A model generated the notes under the pieces. The model did no database searches. It saw nothing but the letters and a program-made list of their open reading frames with translations, and was not told where the DNA came from. A program made the position numbers and the translations under genes. Positions 41,516-50,906 of a DNA stretch of 64,000 nucleotides are shown here, in pieces. The stretch lies in assembly GCF_036895565.1 (NCBI RefSeq), contig NZ_CP145904.1, positions 2,914,001 to 2,978,000 on the forward strand, written 5' to 3'. Origin of the DNA: Flavobacterium sp. KS-LB2. Its GTDB lineage: Bacteria > Bacteroidota > Bacteroidia > Flavobacteriales > Flavobacteriaceae. Position 1 is the stretch's first letter. Each line of letters opens with the position of its first letter.

Positions 41516-43048
41516 ATGAAAAAACTGCGGTTAATCCTTGGCGACCAGCTGAATTCAGAACATTCTTGGCTACAGGAATTAGACAATAACACGATTTATG
41601 TTCTGGCAGAAATGCGCCAAGAAACAGATTATGTAAAACACCACATACAAAAAGTCGTGGCTTTTTTTATGTCGATGCGTAATTTTTTCACAGCAATAAA
41701 AGCAGATGGACATCAAACAATCTATTTTGAAATTACCGATGCTGAAAATCCACAGGATTTAGAAAAAATCATCACGCATTGTATTGAAAAGTATAAGATT
41801 GAAAAATTCGAATATCAGTTTCCAGACGAATACAGGCTGGACCAGCAACTAAAAGCAATTTGTTCTAATCTAAAAATACAATCAGAAGTATTTGACAGTG
41901 AACATTTTTACACTACGCGTCACGAGCTTTCTGAATTTTTTGAAGGAAAGAAGTTATTGCTGATGGAAAATTTTTATCGCAACATGCGCAAAAAACACCA
42001 CCTTTTAATGGATGGATCAACTCCAGTTGGCAATCAATGGAATTTTGATGCAGACAATCGCAAGAAATATAAAGGAGAAGTTCCAGTACCAAAAGAAAAA
42101 AATTTCCATACCAATGTTGCTGAAATTGTTGCACAAATCAAAGAAGCAGGAATTACAACTTTTGGAAATATCAACGAAAATAACTTCAGCTGGCCTACTT
42201 CACGAAAGCAATCTTTGGAGGTTTTAGATTATTTCTGTACCAATCTGTTAAAGCATTTTGGTGATTACGAAGATGCAATGCATACCGATGAAAAGTTCCT
42301 TTTTCATTCCCGTTTGTCTTTTGCCATGAATAGTAAAATGCTTTCGCCAAAAGAAGTAATTGAAGCTGTTGTTTCTTATTATCATGCGAATGAAAACGAA
42401 ATATCCATCTCACAAGTAGAGGGATTTGTAAGGCAAATATTGGGATGGCGAGAATATATTCGGGGAATTTACTGGAAAGAAATGCCCAATTATGCCCAAA
42501 TGAATGTATTGGAAAACACAAATAAATTACCAGAATTTTTCTGGACCGGTAAAACCAAAATGAATTGCATGAGCCACGCCATAAATCAAAGTTTAGATGA
42601 AGCTTACGCCCATCATATTCAGCGGCTAATGGTAATAGGAAATTTTACACTATTAACACAAATCCATCCTGACGAAGTAGATGCATGGTATCTGGGCGTA
42701 TACATAGATGCAATTGAATGGGTCGAAATGCCCAACACCCGTGGCATGTCACAATATGCAGATGGTGGAATTATAGCCACAAAACCCTATGTTTCCTCCG
42801 GAAGTTACATCAATAAAATGAGTAATAATTGTAATAAATGTCCCTACAATGTCAAAGAAAAATTTGGAGAAAAAGCGTGTCCTTTCAATACGTTATATTG
42901 GAATTTCTTAGATGAGAAAAAAGAATATTTCAAAGGAAACCAACGTATGGGGATGATGTTGAATTTATTAAACAAAATAAAGCCAGAAGAGCTCTATAAA
43001 ATCAAAATAAAAGCAAACGAAATTATTGCTAATATGGACGCATACTAA
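41516..43048 (+). CDS. Iron-sulfur bacterial cryptochrome/photolyase (FeS-BCP, PhrB-like)
   Basis: 510 residues. N-terminal Rossmann domain (KLRLILGDQLNSEHSWLQ) and a helical FAD-binding domain typical of the photolyase-related protein family, whose studied member, Agrobacterium PhrB, repairs (6-4) photoproducts. Four cysteines fit its [4Fe-4S] ligands: Cys351 (KMNCMSHAIN), Cys439 and Cys442 (NNCNKCPYN) and Cys455 (EKACPFN), only one position off from the PhrB numbering as I recall it. WYLGVYIDAIEWVEMPNTRGMSQ is the conserved core. Cotranscribed with the flavin reductase. Confidence 0.9.
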   Translation: MKKLRLILGDQLNSEHSWLQELDNNTIYVLAEMRQETDYVKHHIQKVVAFFMSMRNFFTAIKADGHQTIYFEITDAENPQDLEKIITHCIEKYKIEKFEYQFPDEYRLDQQLKAICSNLKIQSEVFDSEHFYTTRHELSEFFEGKKLLLMENFYRNMRKKHHLLMDGSTPVGNQWNFDADNRKKYKGEVPVPKEKNFHTNVAEIVAQIKEAGITTFGNINENNFSWPTSRKQSLEVLDYFCTNLLKHFGDYEDAMHTDEKFLFHSRLSFAMNSKMLSPKEVIEAVVSYYHANENEISISQVEGFVRQILGWREYIRGIYWKEMPNYAQMNVLENTNKLPEFFWTGKTKMNCMSHAINQSLDEAYAHHIQRLMVIGNFTLLTQIHPDEVDAWYLGVYIDAIEWVEMPNTRGMSQYADGGIIATKPYVSSGSYINKMSNNCNKCPYNVKEKFGEKACPFNTLYWNFLDEKKEYFKGNQRMGMMLNLLNKIKPEELYKIKIKANEIIANMDAY

Positions 43049-43063
43049 AACTAATACAAAAAA

Positions 43064-43098
43064 AGAGTGTTTAAATTCAATATGAACTCAAACACTCT
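43064..43098. terminator. Bidirectional terminator between photolyase and glycine-zipper genes
   Basis: AGAGTGTTT (43064-43072) pairs with AAACACTCT (43090-43098). A-rich upstream flank, so it can end the minus-strand gene too. Confidence 0.7.
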
Positions 43099-43119
43099 CT
43101 ATACTTATCTAAAGTAAAT

Positions 43120-43518
43120 CTAGTCCTTTTTACTTCCATCTATAATTGCACCAGTTCCGGCGCCCACACCTGCACCTGCAACTCCACCAATTATGGCTCC
43201 TTGCACTTTTTTCTTACTGATTATTGCGCCTGTAGCTGCTCCAACTCCTGCTCCAATCAAAGCACCTTTAGCTGTACTGCTCATCCCTGTCTTTTGAGTA
43301 GTGGTAGTAGTCGTAGTCGTAGCTGCTGGTTGATTAACAACGATAACTTCTTTTTGAGTTTCAATTTTAGCTTGCATCGAATCAATAACTCTTTGTTTCT
43401 CCATTTCAACTTTCATGGAATCTACAGTTGCTAGCTTCGCTTTTTCAATTTCCATTTTGCCTTGATTTTGACATGAAATAAAAACTGCGGCGAACAATAT
43501 AAAATATAATGCTTTCAT
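43120..43518 (-). CDS. Glycine-zipper (YMGG-like) lipoprotein
   Basis: 132 residues. Lipobox VFISC (Cys near residue 16), a charged helical segment with repeated MEK/MQAK (about 20-58), a run of eight Thr (TTTTTTTT, about 67-74), and a glycine-zipper region (GALIGAGVGAATGAIISKKK...GAIIGGVAGAGVGAGTGAII, about 85-128). Such proteins sit in or at the outer membrane. Function unknown. Single gene between two terminators or gaps. Confidence 0.8.
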   Translation of the reverse strand: MKALYFILFAAVFISCQNQGKMEIEKAKLATVDSMKVEMEKQRVIDSMQAKIETQKEVIVVNQPAATTTTTTTTQKTGMSSTAKGALIGAGVGAATGAIISKKKVQGAIIGGVAGAGVGAGTGAIIDGSKKD

Positions 43519-43619
43519 AATTTTAAATTTTGTAATTTATAATAACACAAAGAAACGTCAAAATCGCTCTAAAAAACTTATACAATTAAAACAACTTCTT
43601 ATATAATTCAATGTTCGAA

Positions 43620-44894
43620 TTATTTTAGAATTCCCGATTTCAATATTTGTCCAAAATGATACATATCCTCAAAAGAACAATATAATGGAACTGGTGCTAA
43701 ACGAATTACATTAGGTTCACGCCAATCCGTAATCACCCCATTTTTCATAAGATAATCAAACAAACTGCGTCCTTCCCCATGCAGTAGCACTGATAATTGT
43801 GACGCTCTTTCTGATGGATTTGATGGCGTAATAATTTCGAAAGTACTATCGACTTCTTTGTCTATTTCGTGTAGAATGAATTCTAAATAGGACGTTATCG
43901 CATCTCTTTTTTGAATTAAAGCCTCCATTCCTATTTCATCAAACATTTCTACAGATGCTAAATAAGGTGCCAGCGAAAGTACCGGTAAATTGCTTATTTG
44001 CCAACCATCGGCTCCATGAATTGGGTCAAAAGTTTGTTCCATCTTGAAACGACGTTCTTTATTATGTCCCCACCAACCCGCAAATCTTGGCAACTCAGAA
44101 TTGTTGTGGTGTTTTTCGTGAATGAAACAACCAGAAGCATTTCCAGGACCTGAATTCATGTATTTATAACTGCACCAAGCTGCAAAATCCACATTCCAAT
44201 CGTGCAATTCCAGTTTTATGTTTCCTGCAGCGTGTGCTAAATCCCAACCTACATAAGCACCCGCTTTATGGCCAGCTGCCGTTATGGTTTTCATGTCAAA
44301 AACTTGTCCTGTGTAATAATTGACACCGCCAATTAAGACCAAAGCCAACTCATCACCTACTTCTTCAATTTTAGCCAAAACATCCTCTATGCGAATGTTG
44401 TGTTCTCCTTCACGACGCTTGATTTCAACAATAGCATCTTCTGGTTTGTATCCATGAAAATGAACCTGACTTTGAAACATATATTGATCCGAAGGAAATG
44501 CTTTTTCTTCGCAAATGATTTTATATCTGGTCTTTGTTGGTCGGTAAAAAGAAACCATCAATAAATGAAGATTTACTGTTAAGGTGTTCATCACCGTAAC
44601 TTCACTTGGAAGTGCACCCACAATTTTACTCAACGGATTTGCAAATCGTTCATGGTAATCCCACCAAGGTTTTTCACTGTAAAAATGTCCTTCAACAGCG
44701 AGGTTTGCCCAATCATTCATCACCTCGTCTACATACGCTTTAGTACGTTTAGGCTGTAATCCTAATGAATTTCCAGTGAAATAAATCACTTTTTTTCCAT
44801 TTACCTGCGGAAAAATAAATTCGTCTTGGTATTTATGTAATTGATCTTGTGAATCAAGTTTTTTTGCAAATTCAAGGGTATTTTCGAAAGTCAT
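43620..44894 (-). CDS. kynU: Kynureninase
   Basis: 424 residues. PLP enzyme that splits kynurenine or 3-hydroxykynurenine to anthranilate or 3-hydroxyanthranilate plus alanine. PLP-binding Lys is in WCSYKYMNSGPGNASG (near residue 240), followed by the FAGWWGHN substrate motif. GNSLGLQPKRT near the N-terminus is diagnostic. With kmo it covers the middle of the tryptophan-to-quinolinate pathway; the dioxygenases are not in this window. Confidence 0.95.
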   Translation of the reverse strand: MTFENTLEFAKKLDSQDQLHKYQDEFIFPQVNGKKVIYFTGNSLGLQPKRTKAYVDEVMNDWANLAVEGHFYSEKPWWDYHERFANPLSKIVGALPSEVTVMNTLTVNLHLLMVSFYRPTKTRYKIICEEKAFPSDQYMFQSQVHFHGYKPEDAIVEIKRREGEHNIRIEDVLAKIEEVGDELALVLIGGVNYYTGQVFDMKTITAAGHKAGAYVGWDLAHAAGNIKLELHDWNVDFAAWCSYKYMNSGPGNASGCFIHEKHHNNSELPRFAGWWGHNKERRFKMEQTFDPIHGADGWQISNLPVLSLAPYLASVEMFDEIGMEALIQKRDAITSYLEFILHEIDKEVDSTFEIITPSNPSERASQLSVLLHGEGRSLFDYLMKNGVITDWREPNVIRLAPVPLYCSFEDMYHFGQILKSGILK

Positions 44895-45046
44895 GATTTG
44901 TATTTTGATTTGTAAAAGTAGTAAAAAAGGAGCGATAGATAAAAGACTTTTGAATGATTGGCTACCTATACAAGAGTTAAATTTTCGAATGGAAAAAAAT
45001 AGTTCCCAATTCCTATACGGAATTAAGAAACTACTCGTTATTTAAC

Positions 45047-45054
45047 TACATTTG
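45047..45054 (+). promoter_or_regulatory. -7 box upstream of the SIMPL protein
   Basis: TACATTTG, 22 bases before the ATG at 45077. -33 element unclear. Confidence 0.4.
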
Positions 45055-45076
45055 ATTGAATTTAAAATTCTTAGCT

Positions 45077-45811
45077 ATGCTTAAAAACAGTTTTAATGTT
45101 ATCATTATTGCCATCGCCGTGGTGATTTCCTCGTATTTGTTTTCGAATGCATTTCAGAATCGAAACAAAAGCAACGACACCATAAGTGTAACAGGATCAG
45201 GAAAGAAAGATTTTGTATCGGATTTGATTGTTTGGAATGGTTCCTTTTCTAAAAAAAGTATGACTTTGAAAGAAGCCTACGCTGCATTAGATGCTGATAG
45301 GGAGAAAATAAAAAGCTATTTATCAGGCAAAGGAATACATTCAACTGAAATGGTGTTTTCGGCGGTAAATTTCAATAAAGATTTTGAAACGACTTATAAC
45401 GAAAACGGAACGACAAGACAGCAAATTTTCACTGGATTTACCTTAACTCAAAGTGTGAGTATCCAATCTAAGGAAGTAAATAAAATTGAAGAATTATCGC
45501 GACAATCGAGTGAATTGATCAACTCAGGTGTGGAATTTTATTCTTCTCCACCTGAATATTACTACACTAAACTAGCTGAACTAAAAATAAAAATGATTGC
45601 CGAAGCTACGAAAGATGCCAGTATCAGAGCAAAAAGTATCGCTGAAAATGCAGATGCCAGTTTAGGAAATCTAAAGAAATCAGACATGGGCGTTTTTCAG
45701 ATTACAGGTCAAAACTCATCGGAAGATTTTTCTTATGGCGGTTCCTTTAATACGCAATCCAAAAACAAAACGGCTAATATTACAGTGCGATTGGTGTATC
45801 AAGTGAATTAG
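45077..45811 (+). CDS. SIMPL-domain (DUF541) exported protein
   Basis: 244 residues from the ATG at 45077; a TTG at 45056 is in frame but less likely because it lies only 1 base behind the -7 box. N-terminal membrane anchor or signal (about 5-27, VIIIAIAVVISSYLF). The SIMPL domain starts at DTISVTGSGKKDFVSDLIVW and shows the family's DADREKIKSYLSGKGI. Family members occur in the periplasm; function is not established. Confidence 0.85.
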   Translation: MLKNSFNVIIIAIAVVISSYLFSNAFQNRNKSNDTISVTGSGKKDFVSDLIVWNGSFSKKSMTLKEAYAALDADREKIKSYLSGKGIHSTEMVFSAVNFNKDFETTYNENGTTRQQIFTGFTLTQSVSIQSKEVNKIEELSRQSSELINSGVEFYSSPPEYYYTKLAELKIKMIAEATKDASIRAKSIAENADASLGNLKKSDMGVFQITGQNSSEDFSYGGSFNTQSKNKTANITVRLVYQVN

Positions 45812-45842
45812 GAATACAAACCTCTTTTATAAACAGAACGTC

Positions 45843-45939
45843 GTGTGAGGGATGGAAGCGGCATCCTTTATTTTCTTTCTTTAAGAAAATAAAGATACAG
45901 TGTATAGCCCGACCCGCTTTTTCAGCGGGACACACCCAA
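45843..45939 (+). ncRNA. Structured repeat element, subtype I, copy C
   Basis: Compact copy: GTGTGAGGGATGGAAG (45843-45858), GCGGCATCC, 11-bp apical stem TTTATTTTCTT / AAGAAAATAAA, GATACAGTGTATAGCCCG, a 3' hairpin CCCGC / GCGGG, then ACACACCCAA. Outer GTGTG (45843-45847) pairs with CACAC (45931-45935); GGG 45849-45851 with CCC 45908-45910. Lies between two convergent genes. Confidence 0.62.
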
Positions 45940-45956
45940 AATATTTAGGCTCAAAC

Positions 45957-45987
45957 AAAAAAATCTCGCCAGTACTGACGAGATTTT
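45957..45987. terminator. Bidirectional terminator between the SIMPL gene and queA
   Basis: AAATCTCG (45961-45968) pairs with CGAGATTT (45979-45986); the loop holds the palindrome CAGTACTG. A run before, T run after. Confidence 0.82.
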
Positions 45988-46016
45988 GTTATTTAGAATA
46001 GGATGTAATTCAGAGA

Positions 46017-47066
46017 TTAAATAATTAACATCGCGTCACCGTAAGAATAGAATTTGTATTTTTCTTCTATGGCTTCAGCATACGCTTTTTTCATTAAATC
46101 GTGTCCGCAAAATGCTGAAACCATCATTAATAAAGTTGATTTTGGGGTGTGGAAATTAGTAATCATACACGTTGGAATCGTGAAATCATGAGGAGGAAAA
46201 ACGAATTTGTTTGTCCATCCGTCAAACGGATTCAAGGTGTTTTGTGACGACACTGAACTTTCAACAGCACGCATAGAAGTAGTTCCTACGGTACAAATGC
46301 GTTTCTTTTTAGCTTTGGCTTCATTCACAATATCACACGCTTCTTGAGTAATTTTTAATTCCTCAGAATCCATTTTATGTTTTGACAAATCCTCAACCTC
46401 AACTGGATTGAAAGTTCCTAAACCTACGTGAAGTGTTACTTCGGCAAATTTAATTCCTTTGATTTCTAATTTTTTTAATAAATGTTTCGAGAAGTGCAAC
46501 CCTGCAGTTGGCGCTGCAACAGCTCCTTCTTCTTTAGCATAAATAGTTTGGTAACGTTCCGCATCTTCTGGTGTTACATCTCTAGAAATGTATTTTGGGA
46601 TTGGAGTTTCACCAAGTTCTGTTAATTTATTTCTGAATTCTTCATAAGAACCGTCGTAAAGGAAACGCAAAGTTCTACCACGAGAAGTAGTGTTGTCGAT
46701 AACCTCTGCTACTAACGAATCGTCATCTCCAAAATATAATTTGTTACCAATTCTAATTTTACGAGCTGGATCAACTAAAACATCCCAAAGTCTTTGCTCA
46801 GAATTTAATTCTCTAAGTAAAAAAACTTCGATTCTTGCTCCAGTTTTTTCTTTGTTTCCATACAAACGCGCTGGAAAAACCTTAGTATTATTCAAAATTA
46901 AAACATCGCCGTCATCAAAATAATCGATAACATCTTTGAACATTTTGTGTTCTATAGTTTGTTTCTTACGATCAATAACCATTAGACGCGCTTCGTCTCT
47001 GTTTTCAGCTGGATATTCAGCAAGAAGTTCTTTAGGTAAATCGAATTGGAAATGTGATAATTTCAT
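46017..47066 (-). CDS. queA: S-adenosylmethionine:tRNA ribosyltransferase-isomerase QueA
   Basis: 349 residues. Transfers and isomerises the ribosyl group of SAM to preQ1-modified tRNA, giving epoxyqueuosine. Conserved ends: [23 protein letters not shown] at the N-terminus (cited in part), [27 protein letters not shown] and [18 protein letters not shown]. It has its own consensus promoter at 47131-47162, so it is not simply the tail of the aroA run. Confidence 0.95.
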   Translation of the reverse strand: MKLSHFQFDLPKELLAEYPAENRDEARLMVIDRKKQTIEHKMFKDVIDYFDDGDVLILNNTKVFPARLYGNKEKTGARIEVFLLRELNSEQRLWDVLVDPARKIRIGNKLYFGDDDSLVAEVIDNTTSRGRTLRFLYDGSYEEFRNKLTELGETPIPKYISRDVTPEDAERYQTIYAKEEGAVAAPTAGLHFSKHLLKKLEIKGIKFAEVTLHVGLGTFNPVEVEDLSKHKMDSEELKITQEACDIVNEAKAKKKRICTVGTTSMRAVESSVSSQNTLNPFDGWTNKFVFPPHDFTIPTCMITNFHTPKSTLLMMVSAFCGHDLMKKAYAEAIEEKYKFYSYGDAMLII

Positions 47067-47130
47067 ATTAAATTTTAGATTTTAGATTTTAGATTTAGGA
47101 TTTATACGAATCCAAAAAATCTTTCAGCTG

Positions 47131-47162
47131 CAAATATACGATTGTGAGATAGGCGTTGTCAA
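47131..47162 (-). promoter_or_regulatory. queA promoter
   Basis: On the minus strand TTG (47162-47160, in TTGACA), 21 bp, TATATTTG (47138-47131). Ends 64 bases before the ATG at 47066; the leader carries three ATTTTAGA-like short repeats but no clear hairpin. Confidence 0.6.
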
Positions 47163-47214
47163 GTGTTTTGCTGTTTATTTTCAAAAGTCGTTGATTCACT
47201 AGTCGTTACACGTT

Positions 47215-48438
47215 TTATTTTTCTGAAATTTCAAAACCTAATTTTTTCATGTCTTCCCAAAAATCAGGGTATGATTTAGAAACTACCTCTGCATTTTCGA
47301 TGATAATTGGTACTTTTAAAGCTAAAGGCGCAAATGCCATTGCCATTCTATGATCGTTATACGTAGCGATTTTCACATTATTATTAATTGCTTGTGAAGC
47401 TCCTAGCGTCAAGCTATCATTAGTTACGGTAATATTTGCACCCAATTTTGTGAGCTCAATTCTAAGTGCTTCGAGGCGGTCCGTTTCTTTAATTTTCAAG
47501 GTGTGAAGTCCCGTAAGATGGCAACCAATTCCTAGCCCAAGGCAAGTCACCACTATAGTTTGAGCAATATCAGGTGTGTTATTTAATTCTAAATTTAAAG
47601 TCTCCAGTTTAAAATCAGGTAGTTTAACCAAAGTCATTTTGTTTCCTTCAAAATGCGTTTCAACACCCATTTGTTTGTAGATTTCAACCAAAGCTGAATC
47701 GCCTTGTAAACTGGTTTCTTTATAACTCGTCAATGAAATAGAAGCTTTTTCAGTCAAAGCAACTAAACTAAAAAAGTACGAAGCAGAACTCCAATCGGAT
47801 TCTACAGTCATTACTTTTGATGTTACTTCTTCTTTTGCATAAACAGTAATCACATTTCCTTCAAAACTGGTTTTAATGTCTAAATCATTCAGCAAAGCCA
47901 AAGTCATTTTGATATATGGAACCGAAGTGATTTCTCCTACCAAAGTGATTTCGATACCATTTTCCAGTTTTGGCGCTACTAACAACAATGCCGATATGTA
48001 TTGACTGCTTACATTGGCAGGAATAGAAACCTTAGAAGCCGTGATTTTTTGTCCTTTGATTCGAATTGGTGGATACCCAACTTCCCTCTCGTAGGAGATT
48101 TTTGCACCCAATTGTTCTAATGCTTCCACCAAAACTTTTATTGGACGCTCCGTCATTCGCTGAGAGCCAGTCAAAACTACTTCTCGACCTTCATCAACTG
48201 CAAAATAAGCCGTTAGAAATCGCATCGCAGTTCCAGCATGATGAATATCTACGATTTCCTCGTTTCCTTTCAGCGCTTTTTGCATGACTTCACTATCATC
48301 TGAGTTAGAAGTATTGGCCAAAGTGATACTAGGAAAAAGTGCTTGCAACAATAGCAGTCGGTTGGTTTCACTTTTAGAACCAGTAATTGCAATTTGAGCT
48401 TGTAAATTAGAATGTGAAGTTTGTAACAGTAAATTCAT
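47215..48438 (-). CDS. aroA: 3-phosphoshikimate 1-carboxyvinyltransferase (EPSP synthase)
   Basis: 407 residues. Sixth step of the shikimate pathway. Family motifs: ITGSKSETNRLLLLQALF (N-terminal substrate loop), HHAGTAMRFLTAYFA (cited from IHHAGTAMRF), ESDWSSASYFFSL, KETDRLEALRIELTKLGA and YNDHRMAMAFAPLAL. Slightly short for the family. Read after the MazG-like gene with a 126-base gap. The other shikimate genes except DAHP synthase are not here. Confidence 0.94.
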   Translation of the reverse strand: MNLLLQTSHSNLQAQIAITGSKSETNRLLLLQALFPSITLANTSNSDDSEVMQKALKGNEEIVDIHHAGTAMRFLTAYFAVDEGREVVLTGSQRMTERPIKVLVEALEQLGAKISYEREVGYPPIRIKGQKITASKVSIPANVSSQYISALLLVAPKLENGIEITLVGEITSVPYIKMTLALLNDLDIKTSFEGNVITVYAKEEVTSKVMTVESDWSSASYFFSLVALTEKASISLTSYKETSLQGDSALVEIYKQMGVETHFEGNKMTLVKLPDFKLETLNLELNNTPDIAQTIVVTCLGLGIGCHLTGLHTLKIKETDRLEALRIELTKLGANITVTNDSLTLGASQAINNNVKIATYNDHRMAMAFAPLALKVPIIIENAEVVSKSYPDFWEDMKKLGFEISEK

Positions 48439-48564
48439 GTTTGTAATTGTGAGTTATGAACTATAAGTTATGAAGTATCGACTTTGATGAAGATTTTTAC
48501 TCCAATACTCAAGAGGTGCAATTTACCACTCCTCCTTTATAATTCATAATTTAAAATCCACAAA

Positions 48565-48891
48565 TTATTTCAGTTTATCGTTATTTTTGTGACGATCTTT
48601 ATCTCGAATAGATTTTAAATCCATTTTTTTATCGAAAGCCGCTTGTAAATCAATTCCTGTTTGGTTTGCCAAACACAATACCACAAAAACCACATCAGCT
48701 AATTCCTCGCCAAGGTCCTTGTTTTTGTCACTTTCCTTTTCGGATTGTTCTCCATAACGACGGGCTATGATTCGGGCTACTTCACCTACTTCTTCGGTAA
48801 GTTGTGCCATATTAGTCAGTTCATTAAAGTAACGAACGCCGTGTTCTTTTATCCAAGTATCTACGTCGAGTTGGGAATTTTTTAAGTCCAT
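48565..48891 (-). CDS. MazG-like nucleotide pyrophosphohydrolase
   Basis: 108 residues. All-alpha NTP pyrophosphatase fold: EEVGEVARIIARRYGE (EExxE, near residues 33-48) and DLGEELADVVFVVLCLAN (ExxD, near 61-78), which bind magnesium. Probably hydrolyses non-canonical or excess nucleoside triphosphates. Ends and starts close to the neighbours (2 bases after the DUF3857 gene), so it is cotranscribed. Confidence 0.88.
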   Translation of the reverse strand: MDLKNSQLDVDTWIKEHGVRYFNELTNMAQLTEEVGEVARIIARRYGEQSEKESDKNKDLGEELADVVFVVLCLANQTGIDLQAAFDKKMDLKSIRDKDRHKNNDKLK

Positions 48892-48893
48892 GA

Positions 48894-50903
48894 TTATATT
48901 TTAATTAATACTATTTTCTCATTTTGTTTTTCAATCATTTTTTGATAGAACTCTTTTAATTCATTGTAAAAATTGGCGTTAAAAATAACTCCATTTATTT
49001 CTTCACTAATTACTAACTGAATCTTATTTCCTACCAACGAGGTATTAATACTAAAAACAACTTCTTTCCCTACAGTAGCTATCTTCATTGCTTTCGGTAA
49101 CGATTCTACACCATAACCCTCAGGAATATCTATATTAATACTGTATTTGTTATGTTTTGGATATCCAAAATAAATCGGCATTTGTCTTTGCTCTTGAACA
49201 AACGGATTTTTATTCAGTGTGAAAAATAGCATCGGATTGACAAACATCTTTCCAGCTATTATTTCGCAATGATTAGCCGTAGCAAAAGTAAAACTTTCCG
49301 TTACTGGTTTTTCTAAATCCGCGTCTTTGTTTTCTATTGAATAATCACTAATCTCTATTCCGTTCCAATCATTTTCTAATTTTTCAAGATAACTTTCTTC
49401 ATTAAGCTTTGAAAATTTTTCTCTAAAATTAAGGGCTTCATACATGGTATATTGCACTCTAAACTTACCGGTAACTTTTCCTTCTGGATTTATAGTGGCT
49501 AGTATATTGTAATTTTTTTTAGATGGCAACTCTGGCACTAGATTAATTTCCTGTGAAGTTCCATCTTTTCTAATAAGCCTACCCTTCCAGTTTAACACAT
49601 TTAAAGGCAAAACATTGGGGCTTGTGTATTTATTTGTAGCATCAAGCAAGATCTGTTTTCCTTCAACCTCTGCAACTGCAATTACATAGTTAAAAACGGT
49701 TCTGTTTGGATATTCTGGAACTCCATATTCTCGTGTACTCACTAAAACTGGATTAGCATTAATTCCTGCCAATTTCAACATGTTAATTAGTATGAAATTT
49801 ATTTCTGCGCTATTTCCCACTTTATTAGAATACCCTTCTTTTACACCTTTGTCAGTGTAATAACTATTTTCTTTATTCCAATTCATTTTTTGTTGTACAA
49901 ATTTAAAAATGAGAAGGAGTTTTTCTGATGCCGTTTTTGTGCCAGACTCCTCGCTTTTTAAAATTGCTTTTAAATCATTCAGAAAGTACAATCCTTGATC
50001 TAGCTCTTTCCCGAAATCTTTGTTTTCAAAAATTGTTTTAGCCACTCCTGCCCAAGTCACAGCATAGTCTTTTACAGGCTGCTCATAGAATTGCGTTTTT
50101 TCCAATTCATGCTTAATCGAAAAGCGATAATTTTGAAGATTGTCGATAAAAGGTTCACTCTTTAAAGCAGGAATATCATAAGCACTATACTTGCTGATTA
50201 ACTGTTGAAAGTTGACAAATTTACTTCTGGTAGGATCATTCTTATTGGCATAATTAAAACTTCCTAAATCTACTTTTTGTTCTGTTTTTGGTTGTAAAAA
50301 ACCATTTACAATCGCTTGATAAATAAAGAAACCTGGGATTTCAGTACTGTATTCTGAATAGTTTACAGGGATTTCATACTGAAAATCAAACCGTGGAAAC
50401 TTTACAATGTTTTCTGACTTTAAAATATATTTAAATTCAATAACAGATCCAACTTTTACATTTGGCAATGTAATTGAAGCCTCTTTCCAATATTCATTAA
50501 CCTTAGTATTAAAGCTTCCTTCACTATTTAATTTAGTTTTAACTACTGCTCCATTCTCCAAATTATAAGTAATCGCATTGGAAAAACGAACAGAATCATC
50601 ATTACTTCCTTCATATCCCACATAATATGGCGTCTGAAAACTGGCCCAACTTAATCCTTCTTTTTTATAAATTTTAATCCGAATCTGAAATTCGGTATGT
50701 ATAGTAAAGCCAACTTTTTCATCATATTTAAAAAAAGTTTTTGCCTTATTGTATAAAATAGCTGCCACAGCTGTTGTATCTTTAGGATGGTACTTTTCCT
50801 TGAGTTCAAAAACGGATACTTTTCCTAATTCAAAATTTTGAGCATTTAAATTTGTAAACGAGAACGCAAAACAAACAATAGCTACTAATTGCTTTATGTT
50901 CAT
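48894..50903 (-). CDS. DUF3857/transglutaminase-fold protein, paralogue 3
   Basis: 669 residues. Signal peptide (to about residue 21), DUF3857 domain (about 60-250), transglutaminase-like domain (about 290-420) and a C-terminal beta domain. At the transglutaminase site the catalytic Cys is replaced by Ser (VGNSAEINFILIN) and His by Tyr (FNYVIAVAE); the Asp position is kept (LLDATN). It is therefore probably not an active peptidase or transglutaminase. Closely related to the next gene upstream, and both end in FYQKMIEKQNEKIVL. Probable periplasmic role; unknown. Confidence 0.82.
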   Translation of the reverse strand: MNIKQLVAIVCFAFSFTNLNAQNFELGKVSVFELKEKYHPKDTTAVAAILYNKAKTFFKYDEKVGFTIHTEFQIRIKIYKKEGLSWASFQTPYYVGYEGSNDDSVRFSNAITYNLENGAVVKTKLNSEGSFNTKVNEYWKEASITLPNVKVGSVIEFKYILKSENIVKFPRFDFQYEIPVNYSEYSTEIPGFFIYQAIVNGFLQPKTEQKVDLGSFNYANKNDPTRSKFVNFQQLISKYSAYDIPALKSEPFIDNLQNYRFSIKHELEKTQFYEQPVKDYAVTWAGVAKTIFENKDFGKELDQGLYFLNDLKAILKSEESGTKTASEKLLLIFKFVQQKMNWNKENSYYTDKGVKEGYSNKVGNSAEINFILINMLKLAGINANPVLVSTREYGVPEYPNRTVFNYVIAVAEVEGKQILLDATNKYTSPNVLPLNVLNWKGRLIRKDGTSQEINLVPELPSKKNYNILATINPEGKVTGKFRVQYTMYEALNFREKFSKLNEESYLEKLENDWNGIEISDYSIENKDADLEKPVTESFTFATANHCEIIAGKMFVNPMLFFTLNKNPFVQEQRQMPIYFGYPKHNKYSINIDIPEGYGVESLPKAMKIATVGKEVVFSINTSLVGNKIQLVISEEINGVIFNANFYNELKEFYQKMIEKQNEKIVLIKI

Positions 50904-50906
50904 TTA

